64,000 bases of DNA, taken from contig OX104130.1 in the NCBI GenBank assembly GCA_944470555.2, positions 43,991,491 to 44,055,490 on the forward strand, written 5' to 3'. The DNA is from Heterobilharzia americana. Its lineage: Eukaryota > Platyhelminthes > Trematoda > Strigeidida > Schistosomatidae. The notes below the pieces were generated by a model. That model saw only the letters and a program-made list of their open reading frames with translations. It searched no databases and was not told the origin of the DNA. The position numbers were made by a program, and so were the translations under genes. Every line of letters begins with the position of its first letter. Position 1 is the first letter of the stretch. Below are positions 36,789 to 48,594 of the stretch, in pieces.

Positions 36789-37256
36789 TGGCCACTGGCG
36801 TCTTTTCTGGTACTAATCTATCGGATAATGAAAAATCACAGCAATGCAGGCTTTTGAGAACTTTATTTATCAAACGATCTGTGAAAAATTTTTTATTTTA
36901 ATGTCATGCCGTATTTTGTAAAACGATGCATATATTAGTAGTAATGATTAGTTTGGTCGCATGCATAACTCTAGCTTAATGAGTTCATTTGGGGTGTAAA
37001 TCAGACTGTCTCAGAGGTATTGACGGTTGTGTTCCTTCTTTGCATTTTCACGTGTCTGCCAGTCTATTTCTGCCTTCTCATCTTTCATCTCATAGTCTCA
37101 AGAATTGTAAATGTTTGGTTTTCATTTTTCAAAGATAAAACAAGCAGTTCTTTCTCATATTCCTTCAAAAGTTTTACATCTCTTTGCATAGTCATGAGAA
37201 AGGTTTTCTTTTGCAATCAGCTTAAGTTTAATTCGTACTCAGTGTTATGCTTTATT
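36789..37256. other. Outer, non-element part of the right arm
   Basis: About 470 bp mirrored at 26396-26864. No recognisable element or gene. Its presence in both arms shows the duplication took in flanking genomic DNA, not only the retroelements. Confidence 0.6.
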
Positions 37257-40200
37257 CATTATATAAGTATTTACGGTTATAAACTGTTGAAGGATTAGAG
37301 ATGAGTGGTGCAGTAAGTTAGTTGAAAAGTATTTTTTTATATGCGGATGAAATCGAACATTTCATTTACCGGTGTTGTACTACGCATAGTTTAGGAAAAG
37401 TAAATTTACCTCCGTGGTCCTGTGAAACCAAAGTATTAGGTCAGATATTACGTATGGTTTCTGAATGTTTATACTGTAGTATTAGGGATGTAGGGTATTT
37501 TCTTTTACAAAGTTCATTCGGAATTTGCAGTATCACTGGTCAGGACGGTCAAAAAAGAATAAAATACACGGTTTCTAACACATAAAACTGATTGCAATCA
37601 ACATATGATGTGATATGTAGTACAAAAAGAACACCAAATGCATCGTTCAGCTTTATTTAATAAAGTAAAAAGGAGAATATGTTTCGAAATAAACGAAAGA
37701 AAACAGATCTGCTATCCCTTTCAAAAAGAATTTGAAGCATGCGATGTAGAACGTACTTGAGAAGATGCAATGCGTGAACTAGGATATAAATCAAAAGTCT
37801 TGTACATTATGTAAAACTGTTAAAATATGATAAGAAAATTCTTTAAATAAACTCCGTAAATTACGACAGGCTGGTTACTTTATCAAATGAATGTCGTATT
37901 ATATCAGGATTTTTCAACTTGTTGCCAACTATTTCAAGACCATTTTTAGGAATGTTTTTCAATAATATTTTTGTAAATTGTGGTAATTTAATGCTGCCTT
38001 TCAACTGGTGGTAGAATAATCTATGGTCACCATTATTTGACATTAGAAAAATTATAGCAGAGCCTAATACAACTGGGGGCAAGCTTACGAGAATACTCAT
38101 GGTTGCACATATCGTGATTCTCTGGAGTGTTAGCAGAAGGACTTCAGTCTAATTAGTAGGCTATTCCCTTGGGGATTCAATGCTTCCAAAGTTAGACTAA
38201 CCTCCTCTACCTACCCAATGATTCGATTATGCGTAAAAGGTAGAACAGCTCCCTTGGATACCTCGAAGTGAGTTTATCAATTCACTTGCTGCTGTGAAGT
38301 AAGGTATGTTGGCAGTACTCAGCATTAGCTTTCCAAACACGTTTTCGCACGTATACTAGCCTAGTTTCACTGGAGAGAAAAGAGAACACCTCAAGGCTCT
38401 ATTTTAGAACATTTGATCAGTCATGGTCATCGAGTAAACGCAGAAAACAACTTCACTGTCATCTATGGAGTTTGTCCGAACCCCATGAAAGGTACGCACC
38501 CGAGACTTCTTAAAACTATGGAAGCCACACCAATTAATACTTTGAAGCTTGAACTATGCCTACTCAAGAAATTTGTCTAGTCATTTATGTTGTCATGGAC
38601 ATTAACTATACGAACATTTTACCCACAAAATCTTTCCTTTTCCACCTTTATACTTCTGATTTCTCATTACATTCACCAGTCCCTTAAACCATGTTTAACT
38701 GAATATTGATTCGGTCTTGATGGGTTTTCTTCTCGTTACTTATCAACACACTACGTAATTCTCTTTCCGGTCTAAACTAAATTTCGTTCAAAAATATTTT
38801 ATGAAACATTCTTTTCCTGTTACCATGTGAACAGAGTATTTACGTGTGGTTGTACAGCTAGATAATGGTGTCGTTGAATTTTATACTACTTCGCGAAATG
38901 TTTGATCTATAATGTTGTTGGTCTAGTTTCCAGAAGTTAATACTGATTGCCTTAGATAGATGTGACTGTGTCCTTTACCTGTCTAAATGTGTTCCAGAAG
39001 ATCAAATTATCGAAACGGACTGATAAGTTGGAACAAAACTTGTCGCCTATAGCACATGTGTGTGTAGTATGAAAGAATTGTTCCCAGTTTTTTCAACAAA
39101 TCAGAAATACTGAAGGCCTTCAGTTAGTCTTAGAGAAGTTCCTGATAGATTTCGTCTGATGGCTGTCACCAAATTGACTGTCACTTACTATTTTGAAAGT
39201 TGACAAAGCTGTGTTATGATCATGACGTAAGAATTTCGGTTTAACTTGTATACCAGGCGAAAATAACCAGTGTGTAAATATAAGGCCAAAAACGTTATTG
39301 TTGCTGGCTTACGTTATGAGTTTAGCCATAAAACAATACCGCGTTTGCAAAATAGTGATGAGATTTAGGTACTTTAATAGGATTCCACTGGATGTCAGAC
39401 ATTAAAATCCCCTCCTTAGTTTTCGTAGTCAGTGTTGAAGAGAGAGATACGTCTGAACATATCACTGTCGAAGTCAGTTTTAGGAGTTAGGTGGACAGTA
39501 TCTACGTCTCAACAGCAGCAAAGTATAACTGTAACCTGAAGTTTCAACCCATATTGGCAGTTTCAACTCCATATATAGCGGAGGATTGCATCAAACTGTA
39601 ACAAAAATAATGCTGCCACCTCTCTGCCTGATACATTTTCGATTTCGTCCAAATCATCTGGTAACCATGTCTACGTTATCAGTGACACGCATGGGTTACC
39701 AAAATATATAAAATGATTCAGGGCTGGCGTTTATTGGACTAAGCGTAAGCAATGAAACAAAGAAATATTTAAAGCAAGCAGGGATTCAGATGGATGAGAT
39801 GTGATTGATGAAAAGGAAACTTGGTGGTAATTTGAAAGGTGACCGTTTTCTAGACTACGCGCGACGGCTTTCAAATTTAAGGCTAAGAGATAAAAGAAAG
39901 ATGTTATGAGGAGGAGCGATGGGAAGATTTGTTAACAAATTAGAATTTGAGAGCTTGCTGAAAGTTAAGGGCAGTACCCCCTTTTTAACTATTGTCCAAG
40001 TCAAGATGAATTTTAGTACACAATCATCCAAAACAGGGGTCTTAGAAATAGTACTTCTGCAGAGGAATGAATAAAAATAGTAAGGCATGACTGACTCTTA
40101 ATAATGCCATGTAGCTGGTGTGCATTAAGTAGATCAAACAAAAGGCTTTATTCTGTTTATGATTGATATTCTTGAAAGGTTTTACATAAGACGAAGACAT

Positions 40201-40866
40201 ATTCTGATATTTCGAGTGTTGTCAACTGAATCTTTAAGGTACTTTGTGCTGTTTTAGAGGTCACTTGTGCCTTTCGCACCTATTTAAGTAATGAAACGTG
40301 GCAGTTTAAAACTTGCGCTTGTATTCCACTTCAGGTTACTTGGTCTACACTTCTCTTCAGTCACAACTACAACATAGTTTTTATAAAATATCAAATATTC
40401 AACACAGCCTCAGTTATCACCGGTTTAATTAAAGCCAATGACAAGGAGAACGCTTAAAGCGGGGGCATATTCATGTGAGTTATGACTATAATTATAAACA
40501 CGTTCAGTAAAATATTTAAAGTATCTATTGAATGATGAATAAAACTATACAACCTCTAGTAAATACTTCTAACCGACATATGTATGTGTTAATGGAAGTT
40601 AATCGGCATGAAACTCTGATCAACCTAGGTTTCATGCTTATTAACACTGAGTAGTAAGGTGCATCCAAAACCATGAAGGAACCGTTATTCCCTCGATGGT
40701 TCGAAATGGGATCTGTCAGGAGTGGTCTAGGACTTAACCAGAAGGCTAGTCAGAAAGCTGCTGACCCTTCGTGAAGCTAGACAACGTAGATAAATTGGTT
40801 AGGAGTGGGTGACCGATTTAGTTTTCTGGATCTTAGTGTTCAGCACTGACTGAAGGCTATTTGTCT

Positions 40867-40870
<4 letters not shown>
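37257..40870. other. No recognisable feature
   Basis: An 87-codon plus frame (37322-37585) with several Cys residues and a 79-codon minus frame (38100-37861) are open, but I recognise neither and codon evidence is weak. The rest is AT-rich without identified repeats. Confidence 0.45.

Positions 40871-40928
<58 letters not shown>
40871..40928. repeat. (AT)29 microsatellite
   Basis: An uninterrupted alternating AT run of 58 bp. It is self-complementary and could extrude as a cruciform. Confidence 0.98.
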
Positions 40929-40930
<2 letters not shown>

Positions 40931-41867
40931 TGGAAGTACACAATACTAATACTTTCGTGAGGTGCTTCGATGGATTTTAAGCACTTCGACGCTGATAATA
41001 AAAGAATACCTTTTAACTATTAATCGATCCACTGGATCATAATGACATTTTTAGAATATGTTATCAATTATTATTTGATATGACTGCAGTGGATAATAAT
41101 AAATACACGGGACGACAATAACTTGATTAGATACTTGAACTGAATACGAGTAGGGACTGTTCTCCCTCAGACCTGTTACTTCACTGAACCCCGAAAGTCA
41201 GAGCAAAAATACCGGTTGTATGGAAGACAACTTTATCTGACGAAACATAATTTACTTAGATACAATTTTTCCTTAGAAAATGAAGACACTAGGTCACGAG
41301 TTAGATACTTGTTTTCGCTGGACAGCTGAAGAATAAAATTGTTCAATTAAGTTTTCCCACCCACACACTAGCATGAAACCAAGGCTGAAATCCAAAACTT
41401 CTGTTTTCGCAGCTGATAATTTTGAATGCTGATTTCCATTTAGGCTGCTTTCTATCATTATTGAGCGTTTTATTAGTATACTCTTCTTTCATTGCATAAA
41501 ACAACAAGCTATGATATTTATGCTTTACAACATTATTATTGAAAGTCATCTCTTCAGAAGTTTCTATGGTTACGGTTATTCTTCATGAATAAACGTAATT
41601 GAAGAATTCCCTGCAGTCCGATAAATTAAAAAGATCCTTCTTGAATTATTTACACAGCTTTCACGACATTTGAGAAATGAAATATGAACCGTGTATTTCA
41701 CAACAATTTTAGAGATTTATGAATTGAAAAGTTGCTGCGAGAAAATTCAGTTGTGAAGAAACGTTGAATAAATGTTTAGAGAAGCTGAGGAACTCAGGTT
41801 ACGAAAACGTTATTCACAAATATAAAAATAAGGTAAGCCAAAGGTCGAACATTTTGAAACCCTTGGA
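40929..41867. other. No recognisable feature
   Basis: AT-rich. A 68-codon minus frame at 41549-41343 has no recognisable motif. Confidence 0.45.
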
Positions 41868-42769
41868 CGAAATATGAAGTATTATTAGTATATTATTTGT
41901 CCCTTGAGTTCGTAGTCGAACGTAGGGATTCAGTAGTACTCGTACATTGCACTCTCTTCTCTGCAGTCTTTCACACCTCGCTCCACCACTCCCCACAACC
42001 TTTCATTTCTTCCCCACATGATTCCCTCCATGTCACCCTCAGATGCTGAACTCGCCGTTTCCCATCTGGGTTCCACTCGACGGCCTCGCCTGGCCTGGCC
42101 CGAATGGCACGTGATGTCCCCAGTCGGTCTTCTCAGTGCATGACCAATCCAATCCATCTACACTTTCTTCTGCATTGTCGTTTGGAGATGGATTCTTGGT
42201 TGGTTCGTTGTCAGGCCAGATTTCCTTGTTGACTATTCCTATCATTCTGGCCATCCATCTGATCTTCAGTATCGAGTGAGCGTAAGCCACAGCTGTTGAT
42301 GAATATCTGTGGTTTGTTGGAAATGCTTTCCGTGACACGCCAAGTTTCTGAGCCACACAGAAGCACTGACTTGACTGACATTGGTGTTGAAAATCCGGAT
42401 GTTGTTCACGCTTTATGCTGAGTGCAGTGCAGTGGATCACCACACTGATTTCAGATTGATGAAGGAAGGCCTGTCTTGCTTTTCGGATCCTGCTTTTGAC
42501 ATCCTCGTCTGTCCCACCTGTAGTTGAAACGATGCTGCCTAGGCGGGTAGGTGGAAGAGACTACTTCCTTCAAGCTTCTACCGTTGATGTTGATTGGATC
42601 TTGTTGTAGTTGTTGTTGGTTGGTCATCTTCATCGCCTCTGTCTTCTGTACGTTTACTTGAAGTCCTGTCTTCATTGCCTTGACGCTTCTGTCAATTTGT
42701 TAGTTATTGCCTATAGATCTTCGAGTTTGTGCGACATTAGACACAAGTCATTGGCGAAATATGAAGTAT
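41868..42769 (-). mobile_element. 5'-truncated RTE insertion with 15-bp TSD
   Basis: The 15-mer cgaaatatgaagtat flanks the insert at 41868-41882 and 42755-42769, leaving about 872 bp of RTE 3' sequence. On the minus strand it has the connector (VNVQKTEAMKMTN near 42660-42620), a shifted C-terminal region and a WIGHALRRPTGDI segment (42150-42120). It ends with GR.VEPRWE and an ATT-type tail next to 41883. The sequence is very close to the copy at 63003-64000, including the same insertion of bases that makes 'STYPPRQHRFNYRWDRR' in place of the family's TYLG region, so both come from one RTE sublineage. Frameshifts make it inactive. Confidence 0.9.
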
Positions 42770-43690
42770 GAAAGACATCCAAATTATCACCTGAAATTTC
42801 TCTGACTCAAAGTTTTTTGAGCTTCCTATCATGATTCGCATGAATAAGGAATGTAGAAATGAATAAAAAAGACAAGATAAACATAAATGGTTCAGTTTCG
42901 TTGAAAAATTCATTCATTAAATAAATAATGCAATAGATTTTGCATTTATATTTCAGTTTCTGAATTTGTACTGGGAAAAAAAGAATATTTACGAGGTTGA
43001 AACAAGTATGAGAAGTACCATAAATGACTTCTGTATCTTCGAATAAATGGGAATAATTTTATGATTTCATGAAAGTACGACAACAATTTAAACACTAGCC
43101 AAAGATCAGAATACCTGAGTTTATTGAATATCTAGTTTCCTTTGGATACAATTTATTGCACATTACTTGTTTATTAAATAATTATTGATCACTGAATTTT
43201 ATTATAATTTTGAATTATACTGTGTCCTATTTCATATACAAAAGTTAATCAATGGTGAATTTTTCATCTATTTGCCTGAGGTTTAAATTGTGTTTCAGAG
43301 TAATTAGTTGTTGAGTTTTAACGGCTCAATTAGTTTAGGCTTTGAAACAGTTATTGTTCACTCATAGTTTATTCACAGTTTATGCAACATTTCATCAGCT
43401 AATGTAACAAAATGTCCAATGCCAAGTGAAGTTTCCTGTGTATTACTAATTGAAACGAAAATTAATTAGCTAAGTTTTTAAGTGTATCAGATAAACCACT
43501 TTTTATCCATTAAATTGTTTGTGTTTTTTGTCTGGTTTATGAAAGCAGCAAGTTCTGTATCATGCGCAGCAAGTTTAGATGGCATGATATTCAAATTCCT
43601 TAATGGCTTAGAAAGGTGACATCTATTTTCATGCACAGTGGCGAACCTGTCGTCAGTACAAAGATAATGACGGTAAATCATGGTTAGAGT
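42770..43690. other. No recognisable feature
   Basis: AT-rich sequence with a 64-codon minus frame (43681-43487) that I do not recognise. Confidence 0.45.
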
Positions 43691-43790
43691 ATTTATATGT
43701 TATTGATGGATCGTGGCTAGCAGTGGAATCCAGGATGCGCATTTCGTCCTATTTGGGACTCGTCAGCCGGATGTACCTGCTTCCCAAGTA
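43690..43790 (-). repeat. Smalpha-like SINE fragment, minus copy
   Basis: On the minus strand it begins shortly before the hammerhead and runs through it into the beginning of the tail. The tRNA-like head is absent. It lies head to head with the plus-strand copy at 43795. Confidence 0.85.
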
Positions 43791-43844
43791 GAATGAAATG
43801 CGCATCCTGGATTCCACTGCTAGCCACGATCCATCAATAACATA
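43696..43844. repeat. Perfect 50-bp inverted repeat joining two hammerhead SINEs
   Basis: 43696-43745 is the exact reverse complement of 43795-43844, with 49 bp between. Each arm is SINE sequence from the ribozyme's GAAA through the cleavage site to the start of the tail. The minus-strand element also carries the rest of the hammerhead in the loop. The plus-strand one begins exactly at GAAA. Confidence 0.97.
43720..43780 (-). ncRNA. Hammerhead ribozyme motif, intact core
   Basis: Minus strand: stem I 5' strand (43776-43767), ctgacga core, stem II gtcc/ggac closing a caaata loop, then gaaa. The self-complementary stem III segment atgcgcat follows, and the ATC cleavage triplet ends at 43734, with the predicted cut between 43734 and 43733. 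The 3' stem I strand ctggattcc pairs with the 5' strand with one G-U. All CUGANGA and GAAA residues are present and stem II is fully Watson-Crick. This is the best hammerhead in the window and matches the known schistosome Smalpha type. Confidence 0.9.
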
Positions 43845-43965
43845 ACTAGAACGCAGGCGATATCGAGGCATCCGCACAGAAGCCCATATACCAATCGATA
43901 CCCATCAATTCGGTCCAATAAACGACGGTATCATATAAAAACAATTACACTAAGAGGATTTATAT
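43795..43965 (+). repeat. Smalpha-like SINE tail, plus copy starting at hammerhead GAAA
   Basis: It opens with gaaatgcgcatcctgg, continues through ctgctagcc to the tail (atcgaggcatccgcacagaa, then 'cccatataccaatcgat'), and ends in 'ttcggtccaataaacgac'. It lacks the 5' half of the ribozyme and so cannot cleave itself. Its tail matches the sequence at 1-60. Confidence 0.85.
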
Positions 43966-45056
43966 GTTGTGGTTTTTTGATTCTCATATTTCAAACACTT
44001 TTTTTACTTGCTTGCAAAATAAAAGGAATAGGCCAAATTTTGATAAAGATGGATAGTTTGGCGTAAACTGTGATTCTAAGTATCATGTGACTTCAGTGGA
44101 TATATTGTTGATATCCTAGATGAAAAAATATTTATCATTTGACTGGAGTACGATTTGTGAAACTTTGACAGAAATTTTGCTTGTGGAACTAGATCAATAG
44201 CAAGATTTTTAACTATTTATTAACAATATATCTATAATGAGTGTTTAAACTCAATAACCTTTTTAATTTTGAGAAATATTTAGAATGAACTAATTCTCTC
44301 CAGCATGAACAAATTTTTCGTGGATATGATGTTTACTACTTAAGTAGTTTGCGTTTACCGTAGACAATTAGAACTTGGATGAAAATATTAGGAATTGAAA
44401 GCATCCAGTCAGTTCGGTCGAAATCAACGAACAGTGAGAAAACAATTTGTAAAAAGAATGGAAATGATTGCACATTGTTTCGAAAATGTAGCGTTACTCG
44501 AATGTTATCTGCAGTAGTAAAAAGTGAATGGTCATCAACAAAGTACTTCAAGTACGTTCACCTCACCATTACCTCGAATCCATCCTCTTTCACTACTGAC
44601 TATAGATAACACCTAAATTGTATCCTGTCTAAAATTGTGGTGCTGAATGAAACAAGATAAAATGTTCTGTTGGTGTACTTTAACTTTGTTCTCTTACCTA
44701 AGGTTTTCATCAACAAACCGTTCAACGTCATGCTACATATGGTAATCAGCACATCGAAGCTTGACAAGGAAGTAGAATGTGTGCGGACACTTATCACGTG
44801 TTATTTTGACTAAGTGCAACCTGAGCAGTCTCTTTATATATGTGACAGCATATGTAGAACTGATTAGTTGGCTTTTTGCCTCTAGTTTACCCATAGGAGT
44901 GTGCAACCACATCATCAGCTTATTTCCTTCGCTTGCATGCAGTACGTTGAAATCACATGGCTGTGTTTGGTTGGCGATTTTTGATTGAATGGACTCATGA
45001 AGGTTGCTTTAACTTGACTGCTATTCTGACTCTGTGAAATAGCCATGGTTTGGAAG
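43966..45056. other. No recognisable feature
   Basis: AT-rich, with short overlapping frames on both strands and none recognisable. Confidence 0.45.
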
Positions 45057-45102
45057 ACAAGTATTCATACTGGGAGATGACTGAAGGTGAAATGGAAATT
45101 TG

Positions 45103-45156
45103 GACCGCAGACCACCAGAAAACCGGTGGTCGCTGGTTCGAACCCGGCCGCGGTCT
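45103..45156 (+). repeat. tRNA-like sequence lacking a D arm (SINE-derived?)
   Basis: A 6-bp outer stem pairs gaccgc (45104-45109) with gcggtc (45150-45155). Inside it are a 7-bp hairpin (gaccacc, 8-nt loop, ggtggtc) and a perfect T arm: 5-bp stem gctgg/ccggc with one G-T and loop ttcgaac. There is no room for a D arm or an A box, so it is not a normal tRNA gene. It may be a retroposon head or tRNA pseudogene. It is markedly GC-richer than its surroundings. Confidence 0.55.
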
Positions 45157-45794
45157 AAAGTTCGGCTTTGTCTTCAGTCATCGCCTAGTATAAACTGGAT
45201 TGGTTTGCAATTTGTTTGACTGAGGAGAAGAAGGTTGCTTTGATTTGATTGCTTTATTTTTCTATATTAGAAGCGAAATGCTTTTCTCCAATAATGGAGA
45301 GTCATACAATAAGACCAGAACAGCCTTCAACATATCGTCAAACAAACTATCAACCAATCGGATAGCCATATCTAGTATGAAGTCAGAATCCTCAGCTCAG
45401 AGAAAAACTTTCTGTGGACGTCAAAACACCGAGGTAGAAATATTTGTTACAATGACCAAGTTTAGCACATCAAAATTTATCGAGAGATTTTATAAAAATG
45501 CGGAGATTCTTGTAATTAGAGGTGGTAGGCAGTGTTACACTTGCAATCTCATTTTATTTGGTTTGTTAGATGCATCCCACAGTGAAATAGTTTTATTCAC
45601 CAGATAACGTTCTGGATACAATTCACTGTTCAGGAGGTAACTCAAGAACTTCGAGATATTTTTTACATATACCTATTCTTTTTTTTGTGATACAGATAGT
45701 ACAATTTCCCAAATATCTGGTGCCGGTGCGGAGTCATTGTCTGTTGCACGTACCTGTTATTTATTTGATAGCCAAAGAACCGGCTACCAATCGT
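45157..45794 (+). other. 120-codon open frame of unknown origin
   Basis: The longest open frame here that is not obviously repeat-derived runs 45245-45607 on the plus strand. It is rich in Ser, Asn and Lys, with no recognisable domain, signal or membrane segment beyond a short hydrophobic start. I see no splice or promoter evidence and consider it a weak gene candidate. Confidence 0.25.
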
Positions 45795-46018
45795 TACCTC
45801 AAGTCAGTACTTCTATGTGACTGTTCAAAGACTTGACGCTTTACGAAAAGCATTTCCAACAAACTGCAGACATACATTAACAGTTGCCGCTTACATTCAC
45901 TCGGTACTGAAGATCAGATGACTAAAAACAATAAGCGACAAGGAAATTTGGAAACGAACCAACCAAGAACCTATCGCCCGACAAATATGCAGAAGAAAGT
46001 GAAGATGGATTGCGCATA
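45795..46018 (+). pseudogene. Short RTE RT C-terminal fragment
   Basis: The plus strand matches the other RTE copies from the equivalent of 'LYGSETW' (acttctatgtgactg, then agacttgacgc) to the 'KRW.WIGH' region (gcagaagaaagtgaagatgg). The WERTNQEPI equivalent is at about 45945-45975. Both ends are truncated. Confidence 0.85.
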
Positions 46019-47880
46019 TTCAGATGCTTTGCTGACAGAATGGTCGTACTGAGAAAGAATATATGCCATACCAAAGGTTTGAACTGGCAATGAATCACGG
46101 TAGTTGATAGAAAAGTATGTTCTCATGGTAACATGTACATATACATATATAAGCAAGTAAACTTCTGAATACCTCAAAGAAATAGCTTTTAAAATTATTA
46201 CTACCATCTGCATCCATCCTCTATATTTATCATTAAAAAAAGTCTAAAAGCTCTTTATTGCGATACTTCTTACACTTGTTGATTTGATGTAAAAACTAAG
46301 TATACAACATCGTCTAATCTAGCTTTTTTATACCGCTAGAATTCCAAGCAATAACTGTAGCCTTGACAACCAACCACTGATCAAAAAGAAAAGCTTCTAT
46401 TCTGACTAAAAAATATGCTCAATATCAGTTTTTAGCCGGTTCAATTCCGACATCAAAACTTAGCCTCCCGTTATTCTGTTTATTGTTTGATAGGGATTTA
46501 TAGACTTTCTATGTATAGTCAAAAGATTGCAATCAGAAGGTATCAAGGAGATCCCTCAATTTAAATGAAAAGGAAAAAGTGGGGAAATACTGAGGTTGAT
46601 TGTTAATGACAATGGTATGCTTCGTTCAACTTAAGCGATAAGTTGTTTTTATTTCATACCAGACTCTTGTAATGTAATACTAATTAAAAGTAGAAATGAA
46701 TTAACTTGGTTCACAGTTTTCGATTTTGTACTTTCAGTTCTGAGAAATCCAAGAGACATTTGTAGGACCATGAGAGGTGTAAACTTTGCAGATCATTCAC
46801 TTTTCCAAGCCTATACAACTAGTCACGAACGGAAGCTTTTTTCATTCAGCAATTTCAAGAATAAAACTCAGGCTTAAAAACATGAGTTACATTAGCATGA
46901 AAATGAGAACGGAAATAAAAGTGGAAATGAAAAAGCTTTGAGTACAAACATTAAAAAATTAAAATTTACAATTAGTGACAACTGATTTAATTGATTAAAC
47001 TACAGTGATTTCTTTTTATCTTGAAAGTATTAATTCTTTCATTGCATGGACGATAAATATGGTAATCATTGTTGTTTTTGTACTAATATATGTCAGTTGC
47101 TTACACTTCATTTGGATTTTTTCGTAAGATACTCCATAAGATGTCAAATAAAACAAATATCATTTGAGATTTATGAGGATCTTATTTTTAAGGTAGTAGT
47201 AGGTAGGTAGTATTCGTCACGGAGTGACATCAGTTGGGGAACCACTGAAAAGCTTTCATTAGAACTTCGAGATATCGATTTCGAAGCATGTCACTAATGT
47301 AAACAGTAGTGTGTTTTCAGGTTTATACGGATATTTTTAAAGGTTGTATTCATCATATGTATCATTAGAGAACATTCAACAAACACAACGTTGAAAATGA
47401 GTATACAACAAAGTATCTGAAGAACGTTTAAGTTTTCATTGCTTTTGCTTAAATACAGTTTTGGGAAGTGTAATGGACACTAATAACATGATGTCACGCA
47501 GAGATGTCTCTTTAGGAATCAGTATTGAGACACTACAGACACCCATGATTTAATAATATTAGTTGAAGTCCCCAGTTGAGGCAAACTCAGGCACTATAGA
47601 TAACAAGTGTATCATAATAGATTTTTGTTTGTTGATACCAGCAAAATAAAGATCTTATAAACTGCTGTCTACACACATTACTACAAAAGTTGAACACTTA
47701 TGAATTACTACTGATAATCTGCAAGCTTTTCTAGTCAGATCTGGGTTTCTTGCAAAATCAGGCCTATAGCAAGAAGAATGTATTATGCTTAAACATTCCC
47801 ACTTAGTTATCGTATCATAAAGGATGATGGAATTGTGCAAAATATTTTTAACATAAAAAATGAGACACTGGGTGATGGTT
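46019..47880. other. No recognisable feature
   Basis: AT-rich. An 80-codon minus frame (46213-45971) overlaps the end of the RTE fragment and is not recognised. Confidence 0.45.
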
Positions 47881-47884
47881 GGAG

Positions 47885-47985
47885 ATGAAATAAAAACCTG
47901 GGTCGCGGTATGTTCAAAGCAGCCTCTCTAGGTTAATAGCTGGGTGCTGTACCAACTGAGCTGGGAGACTGAAATGGATTCTGGG
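47885..47985 (-). repeat. tRNA-derived sequence (SINE head or tRNA pseudogene)
   Basis: On the minus strand, cagctcagttggtacagca (47965-47945) is an excellent A box and D arm. About 40 nt later a degenerate B box (gctttgaacat, near 47912) and a 'gcgacccagg' 3' side follow. The T arm is too degraded for a functional tRNA. Confidence 0.55.
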
Positions 47986-48594
47986 AATCTGAATCTGTTG
48001 ATGTATGCTGTATTTGTGAGATGCACTTACTAGACCTACTTTTGGTTATTTTCTTGACGTCACCTGGCTAGTATTGCGAATCTACCAAGCACAAGGAAAG
48101 ACCATGTTTCGCCTTGAGTCCACCAACATCAAACAAATGGTAGAGACGAACAGATCATATCGCTAGCACCTGCTGTGTAAGAAAATGGGTAGAGGGTTTT
48201 CGCTTTCGATCACATGCTTGCACCGGCACTTGTAATTTTACCTACTAACAGACACAGGAAACAACGTAGTTAAGTCTTTAAGCTCTTAACCAATAGATGA
48301 AAAGGTTAAGCATGTAATAAGATAGGAGATAGTTCAGAATTCATCTGAACATGGCGATAATCCTCTCTCAAACGAACCCTGGTCTAGTATTCATTTTACT
48401 GTAGAAACACTGATAGGAGCAGTTAGTGACGTGCAACCAAAGGTTATCAAAAGCTAGTGAATTTTTATGATATCCAAAATGATTATTTTTTGGTATTACT
48501 CCTCTCCTTTTTCTTTGTATACTGCTATGAAGTGTCCAACTTGAGCGCATTAACTAAAGTGTGAGGTTTACTTTTGATTGAGCTGATGTTATTA
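47986..48594. other. No recognisable feature
   Basis: No repeat or coding feature recognised. Confidence 0.4.

Larger units (their letters stand above)
33632..37256 (-). repeat. Large inverted repeat, right arm (3625 bp)
   Basis: This is the reverse complement of the left arm without the nested RTE insertion. The order from the centre outward is inverted gag, leader, LTR, about 560 bp unknown, RTE RT (plus strand) and about 470 bp of unique sequence. Examples of arm differences are a G/A at 30737 versus 33717, and T/A giving L versus Q in the gag WPEN segment. The near identity implies a recent duplication or ongoing gene conversion. Confidence 0.95.

Noticed and set aside
26396..37256. A DNA transposon with long terminal inverted repeats
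   Set aside because: The centre encodes gypsy pol, the arms contain LTR, gag and an RTE fragment, and no transposase or terminal TSD is visible, so it is an inverted duplication and not a foldback DNA transposon.
40871..40928. (AT)n tract as an origin or regulatory element
   Set aside because: A plain microsatellite. No associated motif supports a function.
45245..45607. 120-codon open frame as a host gene
   Set aside because: No recognisable domain, no clear splice or promoter context, and a composition compatible with chance in AT-rich DNA. Kept only as a weak note.
47885..47985. Functional tRNA gene
   Set aside because: The A box and D arm are good but the T arm is degraded and the stems do not close, so it is a tRNA-derived repeat or pseudogene.
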